A stretch of 64,000 nucleotides of DNA from Cohnella baijiui (lineage in GTDB: Bacteria > Bacillota > Bacilli > Paenibacillales > Paenibacillaceae). The stretch spans positions 331,614 through 395,613 of the forward strand of contig NZ_JAJFOW010000003.1 in the NCBI RefSeq assembly GCF_020731285.1, given 5' to 3'. The translations under genes and the position numbers were made by a program. This document shows, in pieces, positions 1 to 9,066 of this stretch (its first letter is position 1; each line of letters begins with the position of its first letter). The notes beneath the pieces were generated by a model, which worked only from the letters and a program-made list of their open reading frames with translations, ran no database searches and was not told where the DNA came from.

Positions 1-2227
1 GCCCATCGACAAGCTGCTGCGGTGTCCCCTGGAAAATGACCTTGCCGCCCCGAGCGCCGCTTTCCGGGCCCATGTCGATAATCCAGTCCGCGCTCCGGAT
101 GATGTCCGGGTGATGCTCGATGACGACGACCGTGTTGCCGGCGTCGACCAAGCGGTTCATGATGTCGAGCAGTAGTCCGACATCGGACATGTGAAGGCCG
201 GTCGTCGGCTCGTCCATGACGTAAATGCTGCCCGCCTTGTGCAGCTCGCAAGCGAGCTTCAGCCTCTGGCGCTCGCCCCCCGACAGGGTGCTCAGCGGCT
301 GTCCGAGCGTCACGTAGCCGAGACCGACGTCCGCGACCGCTTGCAGACGTCGGCGGATGGACGGATGCTTGTCGAATGCAGCCAGGGCCTCCTCGGTCGT
401 CAACGCCAGTACGTCCGATATCGATCGGCCTCGGTACCGGTACTGCAGCACTTCCTCTTTGAACCTGCGGCCGCCGCACGTTTCGCAGACGGTGCGGATG
501 CCCTCCATGAAGGCAAGGTCCGTATAGAGGACGCCGAGCCCCTGACACGTCTCGCATGCCCCCGATGAATTGAAGCTGAACAGGGAGGCGTTCACGAAGT
601 TCGCCTTTGCGAACAACTTGCGCAGTTCGTCCATGATGCCCGTATACGTCGCCGGGTTCGAGCGGACCGACGCTCCGACGGCCGACTGGTCTGTCGCGAT
701 CGCCTCGGGGTAGCGCGTCAGAAACTCGCCGTTGATCAGCGAGCTTTTGCCGGAGCCGGCTACGCCGGTCACGACCGTCAGCACGCCTGCCGGGATGTCG
801 ACCGATACCCGCTTTAAGTTATGGAGCGTCGCATCGACGATCGGGTAGAAGCCTGTCGGCTTGCGGACGTCCTTGCGCAGCGCCAGCTCGTGACGCATGT
901 ATCGGCCCGTCAAGGTGTCGGCATGCAGCAGTCCTTCAACGTCCCCTTCATAGACGATCCGCCCGCCGTGAACGCCGGCGTGCGGGCCGACGTCGACGAT
1001 ATGATCGGCGGCCGCGATGACGTCGCGGTCGTGCTCGACGACGATCACCGTGTTTCCCTTGTCGCACAGCTGGCGGAGCAGCCGGTTCAACCGAATCACA
1101 TCCCTAGGGTGCAGTCCGGCGCTGGGTTCGTCGAAAATGTACAGCATGTCGGTCAGGCTGCTGCCAAGGTGACGTACCATCTTGATTCGCTGCGATTCGC
1201 CGCCGGACAGTGACGCCGTTTCCCGGTCGAGGCTAAGGTAATCGAGTCCGATGTCAATCAATTGTTGAAGCCGTTCGGCTAGCGCGGAGATTATCGTCTC
1301 CGCAACCGACTCCCGGATGCTGCGCACGACGTGTACGAGCTCGCCGACCTCCATGGCGGCCATCTCCGCGATGTTCAAACTGCCGATACGGCAGCTTAGC
1401 GCCGCTTGATTGAGCCGCGTCCTGCGGCAGAGCGGACAGGGGGCGAACATCATATACGGCTGGGCACGGCTTAATGTCGCTTCGGCCATTTCCTCCGAAT
1501 CCCGCTTGATGTAAAGCCGTTCGAATTTCGTGACGACACCCTCATAGCTCGCGTCCATCGGGCCGGTTGGCGTATCGAACGAGATTTTCGCTTCCTTCCC
1601 GCCGATGCCGTACAGTAATAAGTTCCATTCCTCATCTGTGTAATCTTCCAACTTCTTATCGTTGTCGAAAAGTCCCGACATGACGTACAACTTCCAGTAC
1701 CACGTACCGACGCGGAACGTCGGAAAAGCAATGCCGCCTTCATTCAGCGACTTCGTTCGGTCCAACAGCTTGCCGACGTCGGCCGAAACGATCTTGCCAA
1801 CGCCGTGGCATTCCGGGCACATCCCGGCCGGATCGTTGAACGAGAACGCGTTCGAATGGCCGACGAACGGCTGCCCGACGCGCGAGAACAGGAGCCGCAG
1901 CAGCGCGTAGATGTCCGTGATCGTGCCGACGGTCGACCGGGAGTTGCCGCCGAGCCGTTTCTGGTCGACGACGATGGCGGGGGACAAATGCTCGATCGCG
2001 TCCGCTTCGGGCTGCCCGAATTTCGGGAGCCGGTTGCGGATGAACGCGCTGAACGTCTCGTTCAGCTCCCGCTGCGCCTCGGCGCCGATCGTGTCAAAAA
2101 CGATCGACGACTTGCCGGAGCCGGATACCCCGGTGAAAACCGTCAGCTTCCGCTTCGGGACGCGAAGCGTAACATCCTTCAAGTTGTTTTCTCGCGCGCC
2201 CTTGATGACGATGCTATTCTGATCCAT
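1..2227 (-). CDS. UvrA-like excinuclease ABC subunit A paralog (short form, 3' end outside window)
   Basis: Reading leftward from an ATG at 2227 gives about 742 residues with no stop before the window edge. The N-terminal Walker A (GVSGSGKSS, residues 33-41) is typical of UvrA, and a second nucleotide-binding half follows (GVAGSGKSS). Signatures [10 protein letters not shown] and [10 protein letters not shown] and zinc-type pairs (CPEC, CPLC, CETCQG, CETCGG) are present. UvrA proteins scan DNA for lesions as ATP-driven dimers. The spacing of the halves suggests the roughly 750-850 residue class that lacks the UvrB-binding insertion, often annotated as UvrA2 or drug-resistance type; canonical UvrA is about 950. 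An AAGGTG ribosome site precedes the ATG. It is divergent from the DHFR-like gene. Family certain; repair versus drug tolerance is open. Confidence 0.93.
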   Translation of the reverse strand, partial: MDQNSIVIKGARENNLKDVTLRVPKRKLTVFTGVSGSGKSSIVFDTIGAEAQRELNETFSAFIRNRLPKFGQPEADAIEHLSPAIVVDQKRLGGNSRSTVGTITDIYALLRLLFSRVGQPFVGHSNAFSFNDPAGMCPECHGVGKIVSADVGKLLDRTKSLNEGGIAFPTFRVGTWYWKLYVMSGLFDNDKKLEDYTDEEWNLLLYGIGGKEAKISFDTPTGPMDASYEGVVTKFERLYIKRDSEEMAEATLSRAQPYMMFAPCPLCRRTRLNQAALSCRIGSLNIAEMAAMEVGELVHVVRSIRESVAETIISALAERLQQLIDIGLDYLSLDRETASLSGGESQRIKMVRHLGSSLTDMLYIFDEPSAGLHPRDVIRLNRLLRQLCDKGNTVIVVEHDRDVIAAADHIVDVGPHAGVHGGRIVYEGDVEGLLHADTLTGRYMRHELALRKDVRKPTGFYPIVDATLHNLKRVSVDIPAGVLTVVTGVAGSGKSSLINGEFLTRYPEAIATDQSAVGASVRSNPATYTGIMDELRKLFAKANFVNASLFSFNSSGACETCQGLGVLYTDLAFMEGIRTVCETCGGRRFKEEVLQYRYRGRSISDVLALTTEEALAAFDKHPSIRRRLQAVADVGLGYVTLGQPLSTLSGGERQRLKLACELHKAGSIYVMDEPTTGLHMSDVGLLLDIMNRLVDAGNTVVVIEHHPDIIRSADWIIDMGPESGARGGKVIFQGTPQQLVDG

Positions 2228-2292
2228 GCGATCAACACCTTTCGCGTAGTTCATACACGGATCAGTATAAAGGGATCATCATGACATCTTCT

Positions 2293-2322
2293 GTCATATT
2301 CGTGCGGCATTATGAATATGAC
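2293..2322. promoter_or_regulatory. Inverted repeat in the divergent uvrA-like/DHFR-like promoter region
   Basis: Perfect 9-base arms GTCATATTC (2293-2301) and GAATATGAC (2314-2322) are separated by 12 bases, midway between the two divergent starts. It could be an operator or an untranslated-region hairpin. No regulator can be assigned. Confidence 0.35.
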
Positions 2323-2383
2323 ACAAGGTGGCATATATAAGGGTCTATACTAAGTGATAGATCAACGAAAGGAGCAACCAATC

Positions 2384-2938
2384 ATGAGACGAAAAATCAT
2401 TTTAGATTTAGCAGTTACTTTAGATGGATTTATTGAAGGAAAAAATGGGGAAGTCGATTGGTGCATCATGGACGCTGAGATGGGGTTTGTTGATTTCTTA
2501 AATCAAATTGATACGATTTTTTATGGAAGAAAAAGCTATGATATGTGGGGACAATTTACGCCAGAAATGGAACAAACGGATACGGATAAAGAAATTTGGG
2601 AAGTCATTCATCGTAAAGAAAAATATGTGTTTTCCAGGACAAAAAAAGGGACGGATAACAAAGCAATATTCATTAATGATCATATTCTTGAAGAAGTAAA
2701 TAAACTCAAGAATAAGCCCGGTAAAGACATCTGGCTATATGGTGGAGCAAGTCTGATTACAACTTTTATCCATTTAGGACTTGTTGACGAATTTAGATTG
2801 TCTGTTCATCCAGTTATTTTGGGAGAGGGAAAACCGTTGTTTATGGATATCAAACAGAGGATAAATTTAAAGATGGTTCATGCAAAAACATTATCCTCGG
2901 GCGTTGTACAGCTCATCTATCATTTGAATGGGAAATAA
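2384..2938 (+). CDS. Dihydrofolate reductase family protein (RibD C-terminal-domain-like)
   Basis: This 184-residue protein begins MRRKIILDLAVTLDGFIEGK, the usual opening of stand-alone RibD C-terminal/DHFR-fold proteins such as B. subtilis YyaP and YwjB. The later LYGGASLITTF and VILGEGKPLF segments fit the NADPH-binding fold. The ATG at 2384 is chosen over an in-frame upstream start at 2354 because AAAGGAG lies 9 bases before it. The substrate is unknown; family members are NADPH-dependent reductases of folate- or flavin-precursor-like molecules. The gene is much more AT-rich than the GC-rich genes on both sides, which suggests recent acquisition. It stands alone and ends at its own terminator. 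Confidence 0.88.
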   Translation: MRRKIILDLAVTLDGFIEGKNGEVDWCIMDAEMGFVDFLNQIDTIFYGRKSYDMWGQFTPEMEQTDTDKEIWEVIHRKEKYVFSRTKKGTDNKAIFINDHILEEVNKLKNKPGKDIWLYGGASLITTFIHLGLVDEFRLSVHPVILGEGKPLFMDIKQRINLKMVHAKTLSSGVVQLIYHLNGK

Positions 2939-3072
2939 TAGCGGGTCTACGCAATTACGTGAAGACATATCTGCCCATTTCAAGCTGCGAATATTGATTA
3001 ATTCATTCAATCGACACTGACACCGTGTAATAGCCGCTTGTAAGAGCGGTAGGCTTCAAATCAGTTGGAACA

Positions 3073-3119
3073 CGGAATAGACCGCGACCTTTGACCGAGG
3101 GCGGTCTATTTCCGTTTTT
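3073..3119 (+). terminator. Rho-independent terminator after the DHFR-like gene
   Basis: Stem CGGAATAGACCGC pairs with GCGGTCTATTTCCG (one bulge) and is followed by TTTTTG. It lies 135 bases after the stop of the DHFR-like gene. Confidence 0.65.
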
Positions 3120-3180
3120 GAGACAGGATCGACACGACTAGCATATCAAAGGTAAGCATTAAGCATAATCATAAGCGGCG

Positions 3181-3206
3181 AAAACCGCCCCGTAACGGGC
3201 GGTTTT
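3181..3206. terminator. Bidirectional terminator downstream of the PhoX-like gene
   Basis: A perfect 10-base stem AAAACCGCCC / GGGCGGTTTT with a six-base loop lies 15 bases beyond the stop of the leftward PhoX-like gene. Its A/T-rich stem ends can serve both strands. Confidence 0.8.
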
Positions 3207-3221
3207 CTGCATTACCTATTA

Positions 3222-5408
3222 TTAAAGCTTGATGAACTGGTCCCAGATCGCGGCGGAGAAATAGGTTTTTCCTTTGCTGAACTGTGTCGCGGCCGGCAAG
3301 TTGACTTTCTTCCCGTCGATCGTCGCCGTGGACGAGCCGACCCGCGTCGTCAGCGAATGTTTGCCCAACGTGACCACGATGTCTTTGTTCTTGCCGTGCC
3401 AATCGAGCTTAGCTCCGGCTGCAGTGGCCTTTGCGCGAAGATCGACCAGCGACTTGTCGGTTGGGTTGTCGTCCCCAATCACCGGAGCCGCTTCCGCAAT
3501 CTGCTTCATGCTCGGCAGGCCGGAAATGTATCCCACGCCGCCGGCTTTGCGGTTCTCGAACGATTTGTTGATTTCCGCCAGCACTTCGGTTTTCAGCGGA
3601 TCCGGCAGCAGCAGCTCGTCTCCCGGATGTTGGAAGTTGCTCATGATGTAGCTGAAGCCGTTCAGATCTTCGACGAATTGCAGCCCCGTCGCTTCGGCTC
3701 CCGCCGGCACGGACATGATTCTGGACAGCTTATGCGTGTCTACGTTGTATGCCCACAGAGAATTGTTGACGTGCATGCCGCTATCCTCGCCGATAAACAG
3801 GGTGCGCAGCGATTCGGAGTAGGAGAGATTGTCGGGATTCGCGACTTTGTCGACGGCTGCTTTATTGCCCAACGCGTCCGCTTCCTTCAGATCCTCGCCG
3901 ACGACAAGGCCGCTCATGAACGTCGGGACATAAGCGCTGTCGATCGCCCCGCCGTCGCGGTCCTTTGCGCCGCCGGCAAGGTCGAGCTCATACGTCACGC
4001 CCGAGGAAATTTTGTCCACTTGAATATCGTCGGCCGGATCGGTGCCCTTTGCGTCCTTCTCCATCGACTTTTCTACGTAGGACATCGCGACATACGCCTT
4101 GCGGTCCTTTTCGTTGATCGTAACGCCTTCCATTTTGTTGAATTCCGAAGTGGCGCCGAGCATCGCGCCGTAGCGGCGGCTTTCGAGGAACGCCGCAGCC
4201 TTCTCCATGCCGGGTTTCACCTTCAGATATTCAATCTTGCCGGATGGGTACGTCTTGATGGCCGTAAAGCCTTCGGCAGCCTTGTCCGAGGTTTCGAAAA
4301 TATCGCTGAATCGGAGTCCCTTATCGACGAGCGGCTTCAATTCGGCGTCCGTTCCGTGCCCGAGCTTGATCCATTGAAGGTCGGCGCTGCCGCCGTTCGC
4401 GGCCGTCTTCTGCACCCACTTCGCTGCGTAGAGCGTGCCTGCCGACAGGTCCTGCGCCTGATCCGCCACATACAGGAACAGCATCGTATTGCCGCCGTCG
4501 TCGCCGAACAAGGCCGTTTTGCCGTCGGGCGCGATCTTCGTCAGCTCATGGGAAAAGCGCCCCATGCTGTAGTGCTTCGCGACCTGCGTAGATTTATCGG
4601 CATTTGTCTTTACTTCGACGATATAGCCGTAATCGTACGGATTTCCCGTCTTCGTCTTGTCCTGGTAGTACGCCTGCACGAACGGCGAGGTATACGTAGC
4701 TTTCGGATCGGCCTCGTAGGCACGGGCGTCCGGATCGTATTCCTCGCTGCCGAGATGGGTGTTCCAAGGAGACAGAGAGCCGTTGCAGGGAATCCACAGA
4801 CCGTTTACGCCGGAAAAATCGATTTTCTTCAACTCGGTCGGCTTCAGTTCGCCGGTCTGTTTGTTCTGGTCCAGCGTCGTCAGGCTCATGCTGGCCGGAA
4901 TCAGACCATAGGCCGATTGATTCGCATTGTCAAAGGTGATGTATTCATAATGGGTGACCAGCGACAGGGGATTGCCGCCCAAAGCCGTCGGCGCCACGCC
5001 CGGTACCTGGAACAGCGAATTGGAGTCCGGCGAATCGGATACGTAAGGCGTCGGATTCGAGGGAACGCTGTTGTCGATAATCGGAGCGCCCTTATGGTCG
5101 ATCGCTACGCCGGCGACCGTACCTCCGATCGAGTCCGTCGTTTTGAACAGTCTATTGTAGGAAAGCGGGAAATTCTTTACGGAACCATCGCTATAAGTCA
5201 CTTTGAGGGAAGCGGTCGAATATTGGTCGGCCATCTCCTTTACGCTGGCAGGCGCGGCCATGCCCTCGAATTCAATGGACTTGACCGTTGCCCGAATCGG
5301 CGCCGCCTGTGCCGGAAGTACGGCCGGAAATACGAGAGCCATGGCAAACGCCGGGACGATCATCTTGCGGATCCTCTTATTTCTTTGGAGTGAATTGCGT
5401 TTCATCAA
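3222..5408 (-). CDS. PhoX family (DUF839) secreted phosphatase with C-terminal stalk domain
   Basis: A 728-residue exported protein. The Sec signal peptide covers about residues 1-36 (basic N-terminus, hydrophobic core, cleavage near PAQAAP). Residues about 40-640 show the DUF839/PhoX arrangement (LSLVTHYEYITFDN, DPDARAYEADPKATYTS, GRFSHELTKIAPDGKTALFGDDGG, the FIGEDSGMHVNNSLWAYN region and the FSYIMSNFQHPGDE region). PhoX enzymes are Ca/Fe-dependent alkaline phosphatases that release phosphate from organic esters outside the cytoplasm. The last 80 residues resemble a copper amine oxidase N-terminal-like stalk domain (VTLGKHSLTTRVGSSTATID). No phosphate-sensing gene is adjacent, so phosphate-starvation control is only inferred. 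Confidence 0.85.
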   Translation of the reverse strand: MMKRNSLQRNKRIRKMIVPAFAMALVFPAVLPAQAAPIRATVKSIEFEGMAAPASVKEMADQYSTASLKVTYSDGSVKNFPLSYNRLFKTTDSIGGTVAGVAIDHKGAPIIDNSVPSNPTPYVSDSPDSNSLFQVPGVAPTALGGNPLSLVTHYEYITFDNANQSAYGLIPASMSLTTLDQNKQTGELKPTELKKIDFSGVNGLWIPCNGSLSPWNTHLGSEEYDPDARAYEADPKATYTSPFVQAYYQDKTKTGNPYDYGYIVEVKTNADKSTQVAKHYSMGRFSHELTKIAPDGKTALFGDDGGNTMLFLYVADQAQDLSAGTLYAAKWVQKTAANGGSADLQWIKLGHGTDAELKPLVDKGLRFSDIFETSDKAAEGFTAIKTYPSGKIEYLKVKPGMEKAAAFLESRRYGAMLGATSEFNKMEGVTINEKDRKAYVAMSYVEKSMEKDAKGTDPADDIQVDKISSGVTYELDLAGGAKDRDGGAIDSAYVPTFMSGLVVGEDLKEADALGNKAAVDKVANPDNLSYSESLRTLFIGEDSGMHVNNSLWAYNVDTHKLSRIMSVPAGAEATGLQFVEDLNGFSYIMSNFQHPGDELLLPDPLKTEVLAEINKSFENRKAGGVGYISGLPSMKQIAEAAPVIGDDNPTDKSLVDLRAKATAAGAKLDWHGKNKDIVVTLGKHSLTTRVGSSTATIDGKKVNLPAATQFSKGKTYFSAAIWDQFIKL

Positions 5409-5530
5409 ACACCCTCCTATATGAATGGAATTAACGACTCCGAAATCGTAACATCCTATTGTTATCGTTGCGTAAATAGGCAGGTTAGAAACTTTTCATA
5501 GAAACGAGTAGAAGGATCCGCCTTTCATAT

Positions 5531-5544
5531 TCTACAACTGTAGA
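5531..5544. promoter_or_regulatory. BlaI-type operator palindrome 1
   Basis: TCTACA-AC-TGTAGA is a perfect 6-base palindrome with a two-base centre, matching the TACAnnTGTA core bound by BlaI/MecI repressors. It lies just upstream of the -35 box of the blaI-like gene. Confidence 0.6.
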
Positions 5545-5561
5545 AATTCTTCCTAAGAGGG

Positions 5562-5590
5562 TTGACGCTCTTTTAAGGCAAGTGTAGAAT
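5562..5590 (+). promoter_or_regulatory. Sigma-A-type promoter of the blaI/blaR1-like operon
   Basis: TTGACG (5562-5567) and TAGAAT (5585-5590) are separated by exactly 17 bases. The promoter sits between two palindromes that could hold the repressor dimer. Confidence 0.75.
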
Positions 5591-5597
5591 ATCGTTG

Positions 5598-5613
5598 TAA
5601 GACAAATGTCTTA
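5598..5613. promoter_or_regulatory. BlaI-type operator palindrome 2, over the expected transcription start
   Basis: TAAGACA-AA-TGTCTTA is a perfect 7-base palindrome of the GACAnnTGTC type just downstream of the -10 box. It ends next to the AAAGGAG ribosome site, so bound repressor would block initiation. Confidence 0.6.
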
Positions 5614-5626
5614 AAGGAGCTGTCAG

Positions 5627-6004
5627 GTGGGAACCATGAAGAAATTGCCGGATGCAGAGTTTGATATTATGAAAGTCGTATGGGCAAATGAGCCGCCGAT
5701 CACTTCCCAAGTCATTATGAAGCAATTGGGTAATGAACGAAAATGGAAGGCGCAGACCGTTCTTTCCCTGATGTTGCGGCTGGTGGAACGAGGGTTTGTC
5801 AGGACGGAAAAGAACGGCAAGGAACGTACCTACTTTCCGCTTGTCAGCAAAGAGGACTACCTGAATTTTGAAACGAGCGACTTCATGGAGCGTTTTCATG
5901 CGAATTCCTTAACAAGCCTGGTTGCCAGGCTGTATGACGGGAACAAGATCAAAGACAGCGACCTTGATCAACTGGCGCAGTGGCTGAAAGAAAAGAAGGA
6001 TTGA
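5627..6004 (+). CDS. BlaI/MecI/CopY family transcriptional repressor
   Basis: A 125-residue winged-helix protein. The segment MKKLPDAEFDIMKVVWANEP is the family hallmark, followed by the recognition-helix region WKAQTVLSLMLRLVERGFV and the wing with FVRTEKNGKERTYFP. The GTG at 5627 is preferred over the ATG at 5636 because AAAGGAG sits 7 bases upstream of it. Members bind TACA/TGTA palindromes as dimers and are cleaved when a partner BlaR1-type membrane protease is activated. Here the gene lies one base before such a protease gene and has two matching palindromes in its own promoter, so self-repression is likely. No beta-lactamase gene is adjacent. Confidence 0.92.
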   Translation: MGTMKKLPDAEFDIMKVVWANEPPITSQVIMKQLGNERKWKAQTVLSLMLRLVERGFVRTEKNGKERTYFPLVSKEDYLNFETSDFMERFHANSLTSLVARLYDGNKIKDSDLDQLAQWLKEKKD

Positions 6005-6005
6005 T

Positions 6006-7226
6006 ATGCAGTCCCTTTTTTACACCCTGCTCCAAGATTCCGTATCCATGTCCTTGGTGACGCTCGCGTATGCGGCAGTATGGCCCCTGTTATCCAAACG
6101 GTATGCGGCGCAGTGGTGTTACAGGGGTTGGATGCTGATTGCTGCGGGATGGGCAATCCCCTTTCGTCCCCGGATCGACCTCTTGAATATTCCTGTGCAA
6201 ATGCCGGATCCCCTTATGAATGCCATGCCTTCGATGACTGTAACAGATGGGACTAACGCTTCGGCGTCCATCCCTATATGGTCGGTGCTTGCAACGATTT
6301 GGGTTGCGGGCGTTGTATGCATCGCATCTTATCAAATTTTGCGGCACAGATCCTTGGTAAGGGCGGTACGCCGTTGGAGTACCCCTGTAGCGGATTCCAA
6401 GGTACTTGAGACGTTGGACAACTTAAAGTCGGAACTGAACATGAGAAAACATATCGGGCTAAGCGAGTGTCGGATGATTGCAAGTCCTATGCTCGTCGGA
6501 TTTTTCCGGCCAACCATCCTCCTGCCGCCGATTTCTTTTTCGGATGAGCAATTATCTTTGATCCTCAAGCATGAACTGATTCATTTCAAACGGCATGATC
6601 TATGGTTTAAGGCAATCGTTCTTTTGGCCACCGTTTTTCATTGGTTCAATCCCATCGTCTATTGGATGTCAAAGTCGATAGCGGTACAATGTGAATTCTC
6701 CTGTGACGCGTTGGTTTTGCAAGGCGCGGATTTTCAACAGCGAAAGCAATACGGCGAAGCCATTATCGCCGTAGCCAGAAATGGGGCAAAGCTCCGAACC
6801 GCATTCTCAACTCAATTGTATGGAGGAAAAAGAAGTATGAAAAATCGTATTTCTTTTATCATGGACACCAAGCGGAAGAAAGCGGGTGTGATCATCCTTT
6901 GGATGGCGCTGTCAGGTACGATCATGACCGGGGCTGCTGTGGCTGCGGGAACGGACGAAAATCCGCAACCATCAATTCGTCTGCCTGAAGTCGTTGTCGC
7001 GGCTCCGGACAGCGACAGCGATAAAGATCCTGAGGTATTCGGTCTGATGTTGTTGCTCCGTTCCTACAGCCATCGTACGAATGCAAATGACCCGCAACCG
7101 TCAGCCCGTCGTCCCGAAGTCGTTGTCGCGGCTCCGAACAGCGACAGCGACAGCGATAAGGATCCTGAGGTAAGCAGCCTACTGAAGCTGTTGCGCTCTC
7201 TAGAGCAAGAGCGAAAACGGCCCTGA
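6006..7226 (+). CDS. BlaR1/MecR1-like M56 family membrane zinc protease
   Basis: A 406-residue membrane protein with hydrophobic segments near residues 10-25, 35-50, 90-110 and 295-315, and the HExxH zinc motif in KHELIHFKRHDLW. M56 proteases of this type sense a signal and trigger removal of their BlaI partner, whose gene ends just upstream. Unlike true BlaR1 there is no penicillin-binding sensor domain. After the last membrane segment the chain has only about 90 residues containing two imperfect copies of a roughly 40-residue unit (RLPEVVVAAPDSDSDKDPEV / RRPEVVVAAPNSDSDSDKDP). The signal is therefore unknown and probably not a beta-lactam bound covalently. Confidence 0.88.
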   Translation: MQSLFYTLLQDSVSMSLVTLAYAAVWPLLSKRYAAQWCYRGWMLIAAGWAIPFRPRIDLLNIPVQMPDPLMNAMPSMTVTDGTNASASIPIWSVLATIWVAGVVCIASYQILRHRSLVRAVRRWSTPVADSKVLETLDNLKSELNMRKHIGLSECRMIASPMLVGFFRPTILLPPISFSDEQLSLILKHELIHFKRHDLWFKAIVLLATVFHWFNPIVYWMSKSIAVQCEFSCDALVLQGADFQQRKQYGEAIIAVARNGAKLRTAFSTQLYGGKRSMKNRISFIMDTKRKKAGVIILWMALSGTIMTGAAVAAGTDENPQPSIRLPEVVVAAPDSDSDKDPEVFGLMLLLRSYSHRTNANDPQPSARRPEVVVAAPNSDSDSDKDPEVSSLLKLLRSLEQERKRP

Positions 7227-7240
7227 TCCGCCGGACAAAG

Positions 7241-7273
7241 AAGCCCCCAATCTCAACAGAGATCGGGGGCTTG
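7241..7273. terminator. Bidirectional terminator between convergent blaR1-like and ABC exporter genes
   Basis: AAGCCCCCAATCTC pairs with AGATCGGGGGCTT (one mismatch) around a short loop, between the stop at 7226 and the leftward gene ending at 7291. Confidence 0.7.
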
Positions 7274-7290
7274 CTTGTGTTGACCGCGTC

Positions 7291-9066
7291 TTATGCTTCC
7301 ATCTTCTGAGCCGAATACAGCTTGTAGTACCGTCCTCGCAGCGCCATCAGCTCGTCGTGCGAGCCGGATTCGGCGATGCCTTTGTCGGCGACGTACATGA
7401 TGCGGTCGCAGTTCTTCACCGTAGAGAGGCGATGCGCGATGATGAACGAGGTGCGTCCCTTGAGCAATTCGTTCAAGCCCTTCTGGAGCAGGCGCTCGGT
7501 CCGCGCGTCGATGGACGAGGTCGCTTCGTCCAAAATGAGGATGCGCGGGTTGGCAAGGAGCGTGCGGGCGAACGAGATGAGCTGCCGCTGTCCTTGGGAC
7601 AGCTTCGAGCCGCGCTCGTTGACCTCCGTCCGATAGCCCTGCTCGAACTCGCGGATGAATTCGTCGGCGCACACGGTCTTGGCGGCGGCGATGATTTCCT
7701 CCTCGGTGGCGTCGAGCTTGCCGTAGCGGATATTGTCCAGGATCGTGCCGGAGAAGATGAAGCTGTCCTGCAGCATGATGCCCATCTGGCTGCGCAAGGA
7801 CTTCAGCTTCACTTCGGAGATATCTTCGCCGTCGATGAGGATCTTGCCGCTCGTGACGTTATAGAAGCGCGAGATCAGGTTGACGACCGTCGTCTTGCCC
7901 GCGCCCGTCGGGCCGACGAGCGCAATGCTCTCGCCCGGCTTGACGTCGAAGTTCAGATGCTCCAGGATGTTGTGGCCCGGATCGTAGGCGAAGGTCATAT
8001 CGTCGAAGGTCACCCGGCCCCGGATCGGCGGCAGCTCCCGCGCGCCTTTAACGTCGCTTACGGTGACCGGTTCGTCCAGCGTCTCGAAGATGCGCTCCAG
8101 ATAAGCGACCGCGTTAATGAAGCTGTTGTACAGGTTCGACAAGCTGAGGATCGGCTGCCAGAAGCGCGCCGCATAGCTGCTCATGGCGAGAATGACGCCG
8201 AAGGTAATCTCCTGCGGCCCCAGCGCCAGCAAGCCCACGAAGTAGATGGACGTGGTGACGATCGTCGTCAGGTTGTCGACCGAGAACGGAACGAGGAAGT
8301 TGAAGTACATGGTCCGCATCCACGCTTTGCGGTAGTTGACGGACAGGCGGGTGAAGATGCCCTCGTTCCGCTCTTCGCGGGTGAAGATTTGGGTGACGCG
8401 AATGCCGCTGATGCTCTCCTGCAGGTATGCGTTCAGGTTGGAGCTCTTGTTGGACACCGCCTGCCACGCCCGGCGCTGCTTCGTCTTGATCAGCAGCATG
8501 ATGGCGATGAAGATCGGCAGCCCTCCGAGAATGACGAGCGACAGCTTGGCATTGACGGCGAACATGAAGGCGCCGATGAAGAGCAGGTTCATGATCTCGA
8601 GAATGAAGTTGATGATGCCGTTGGACAGGACGTCCGACACGGAGTTGACGTAATTGACGACCCGGATGAGAATCTTGCCTTGCGGACGGTCGTCGTAATA
8701 TTGAAACGGCAGCTCCTGCAGGTGCTTGAACAGATCGGTGCGGATATCGAAAATGATATCCTGCCCGACGCGGGTCATGATGCGCGAGCGGATCGTGGCC
8801 AGGATGACGCTGACGACGATGGTAGCCAGCACGAGCGCCGACCACCCGACGAGCGGCCACTTGGCCTTGGCGGGAATCGTCACGTCGACGACATGCTGCA
8901 TGATGAGCGGCGCGGAAAGCGCGATGCCGGCGGATAGGGCGCTCAGGACAAAGGCGACGATCATCGGATTCTTCTGCTTTTTGATATAGACGAGCGCGCG
9001 GCGGAAGTGCCGAATGTCGAAGGGCGACTCCAAATTCTCGTCGATGTCGAATTTATTCCTGGCCAT
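7291..9066 (-). CDS. Heterodimeric ABC exporter, subunit 2 (membrane domain plus ATPase)
   Basis: A 591-residue half-transporter: six-helix exporter domain (about 25-320), then an ATPase domain with Walker A GPTGAGKTT, Walker B ILILDEATSSID (catalytic Glu kept) and an altered signature LSQGQRQ in place of LSGGQ. Its start overlaps the partner gene's end by 14 bases. The altered signature here and the Glu-to-Asp change in the partner fall in the same composite ATP site. That is the known asymmetry of heterodimeric exporters such as BmrCD and TM287/288. Likely an exporter of drugs or lipids; the substrate cannot be read from sequence. Confidence 0.92.
   Translation of the reverse strand: MARNKFDIDENLESPFDIRHFRRALVYIKKQKNPMIVAFVLSALSAGIALSAPLIMQHVVDVTIPAKAKWPLVGWSALVLATIVVSVILATIRSRIMTRVGQDIIFDIRTDLFKHLQELPFQYYDDRPQGKILIRVVNYVNSVSDVLSNGIINFILEIMNLLFIGAFMFAVNAKLSLVILGGLPIFIAIMLLIKTKQRRAWQAVSNKSSNLNAYLQESISGIRVTQIFTREERNEGIFTRLSVNYRKAWMRTMYFNFLVPFSVDNLTTIVTTSIYFVGLLALGPQEITFGVILAMSSYAARFWQPILSLSNLYNSFINAVAYLERIFETLDEPVTVSDVKGARELPPIRGRVTFDDMTFAYDPGHNILEHLNFDVKPGESIALVGPTGAGKTTVVNLISRFYNVTSGKILIDGEDISEVKLKSLRSQMGIMLQDSFIFSGTILDNIRYGKLDATEEEIIAAAKTVCADEFIREFEQGYRTEVNERGSKLSQGQRQLISFARTLLANPRILILDEATSSIDARTERLLQKGLNELLKGRTSFIIAHRLSTVKNCDRIMYVADKGIAESGSHDELMALRGRYYKLYSAQKMEA

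Noticed and set aside
3357..5393. 678-codon open frame opposite the PhoX-like gene
   Set aside because: It is the mirror of a GC-rich gene with a clear signal peptide and family match on the other strand; no ribosome site or recognisable domains.
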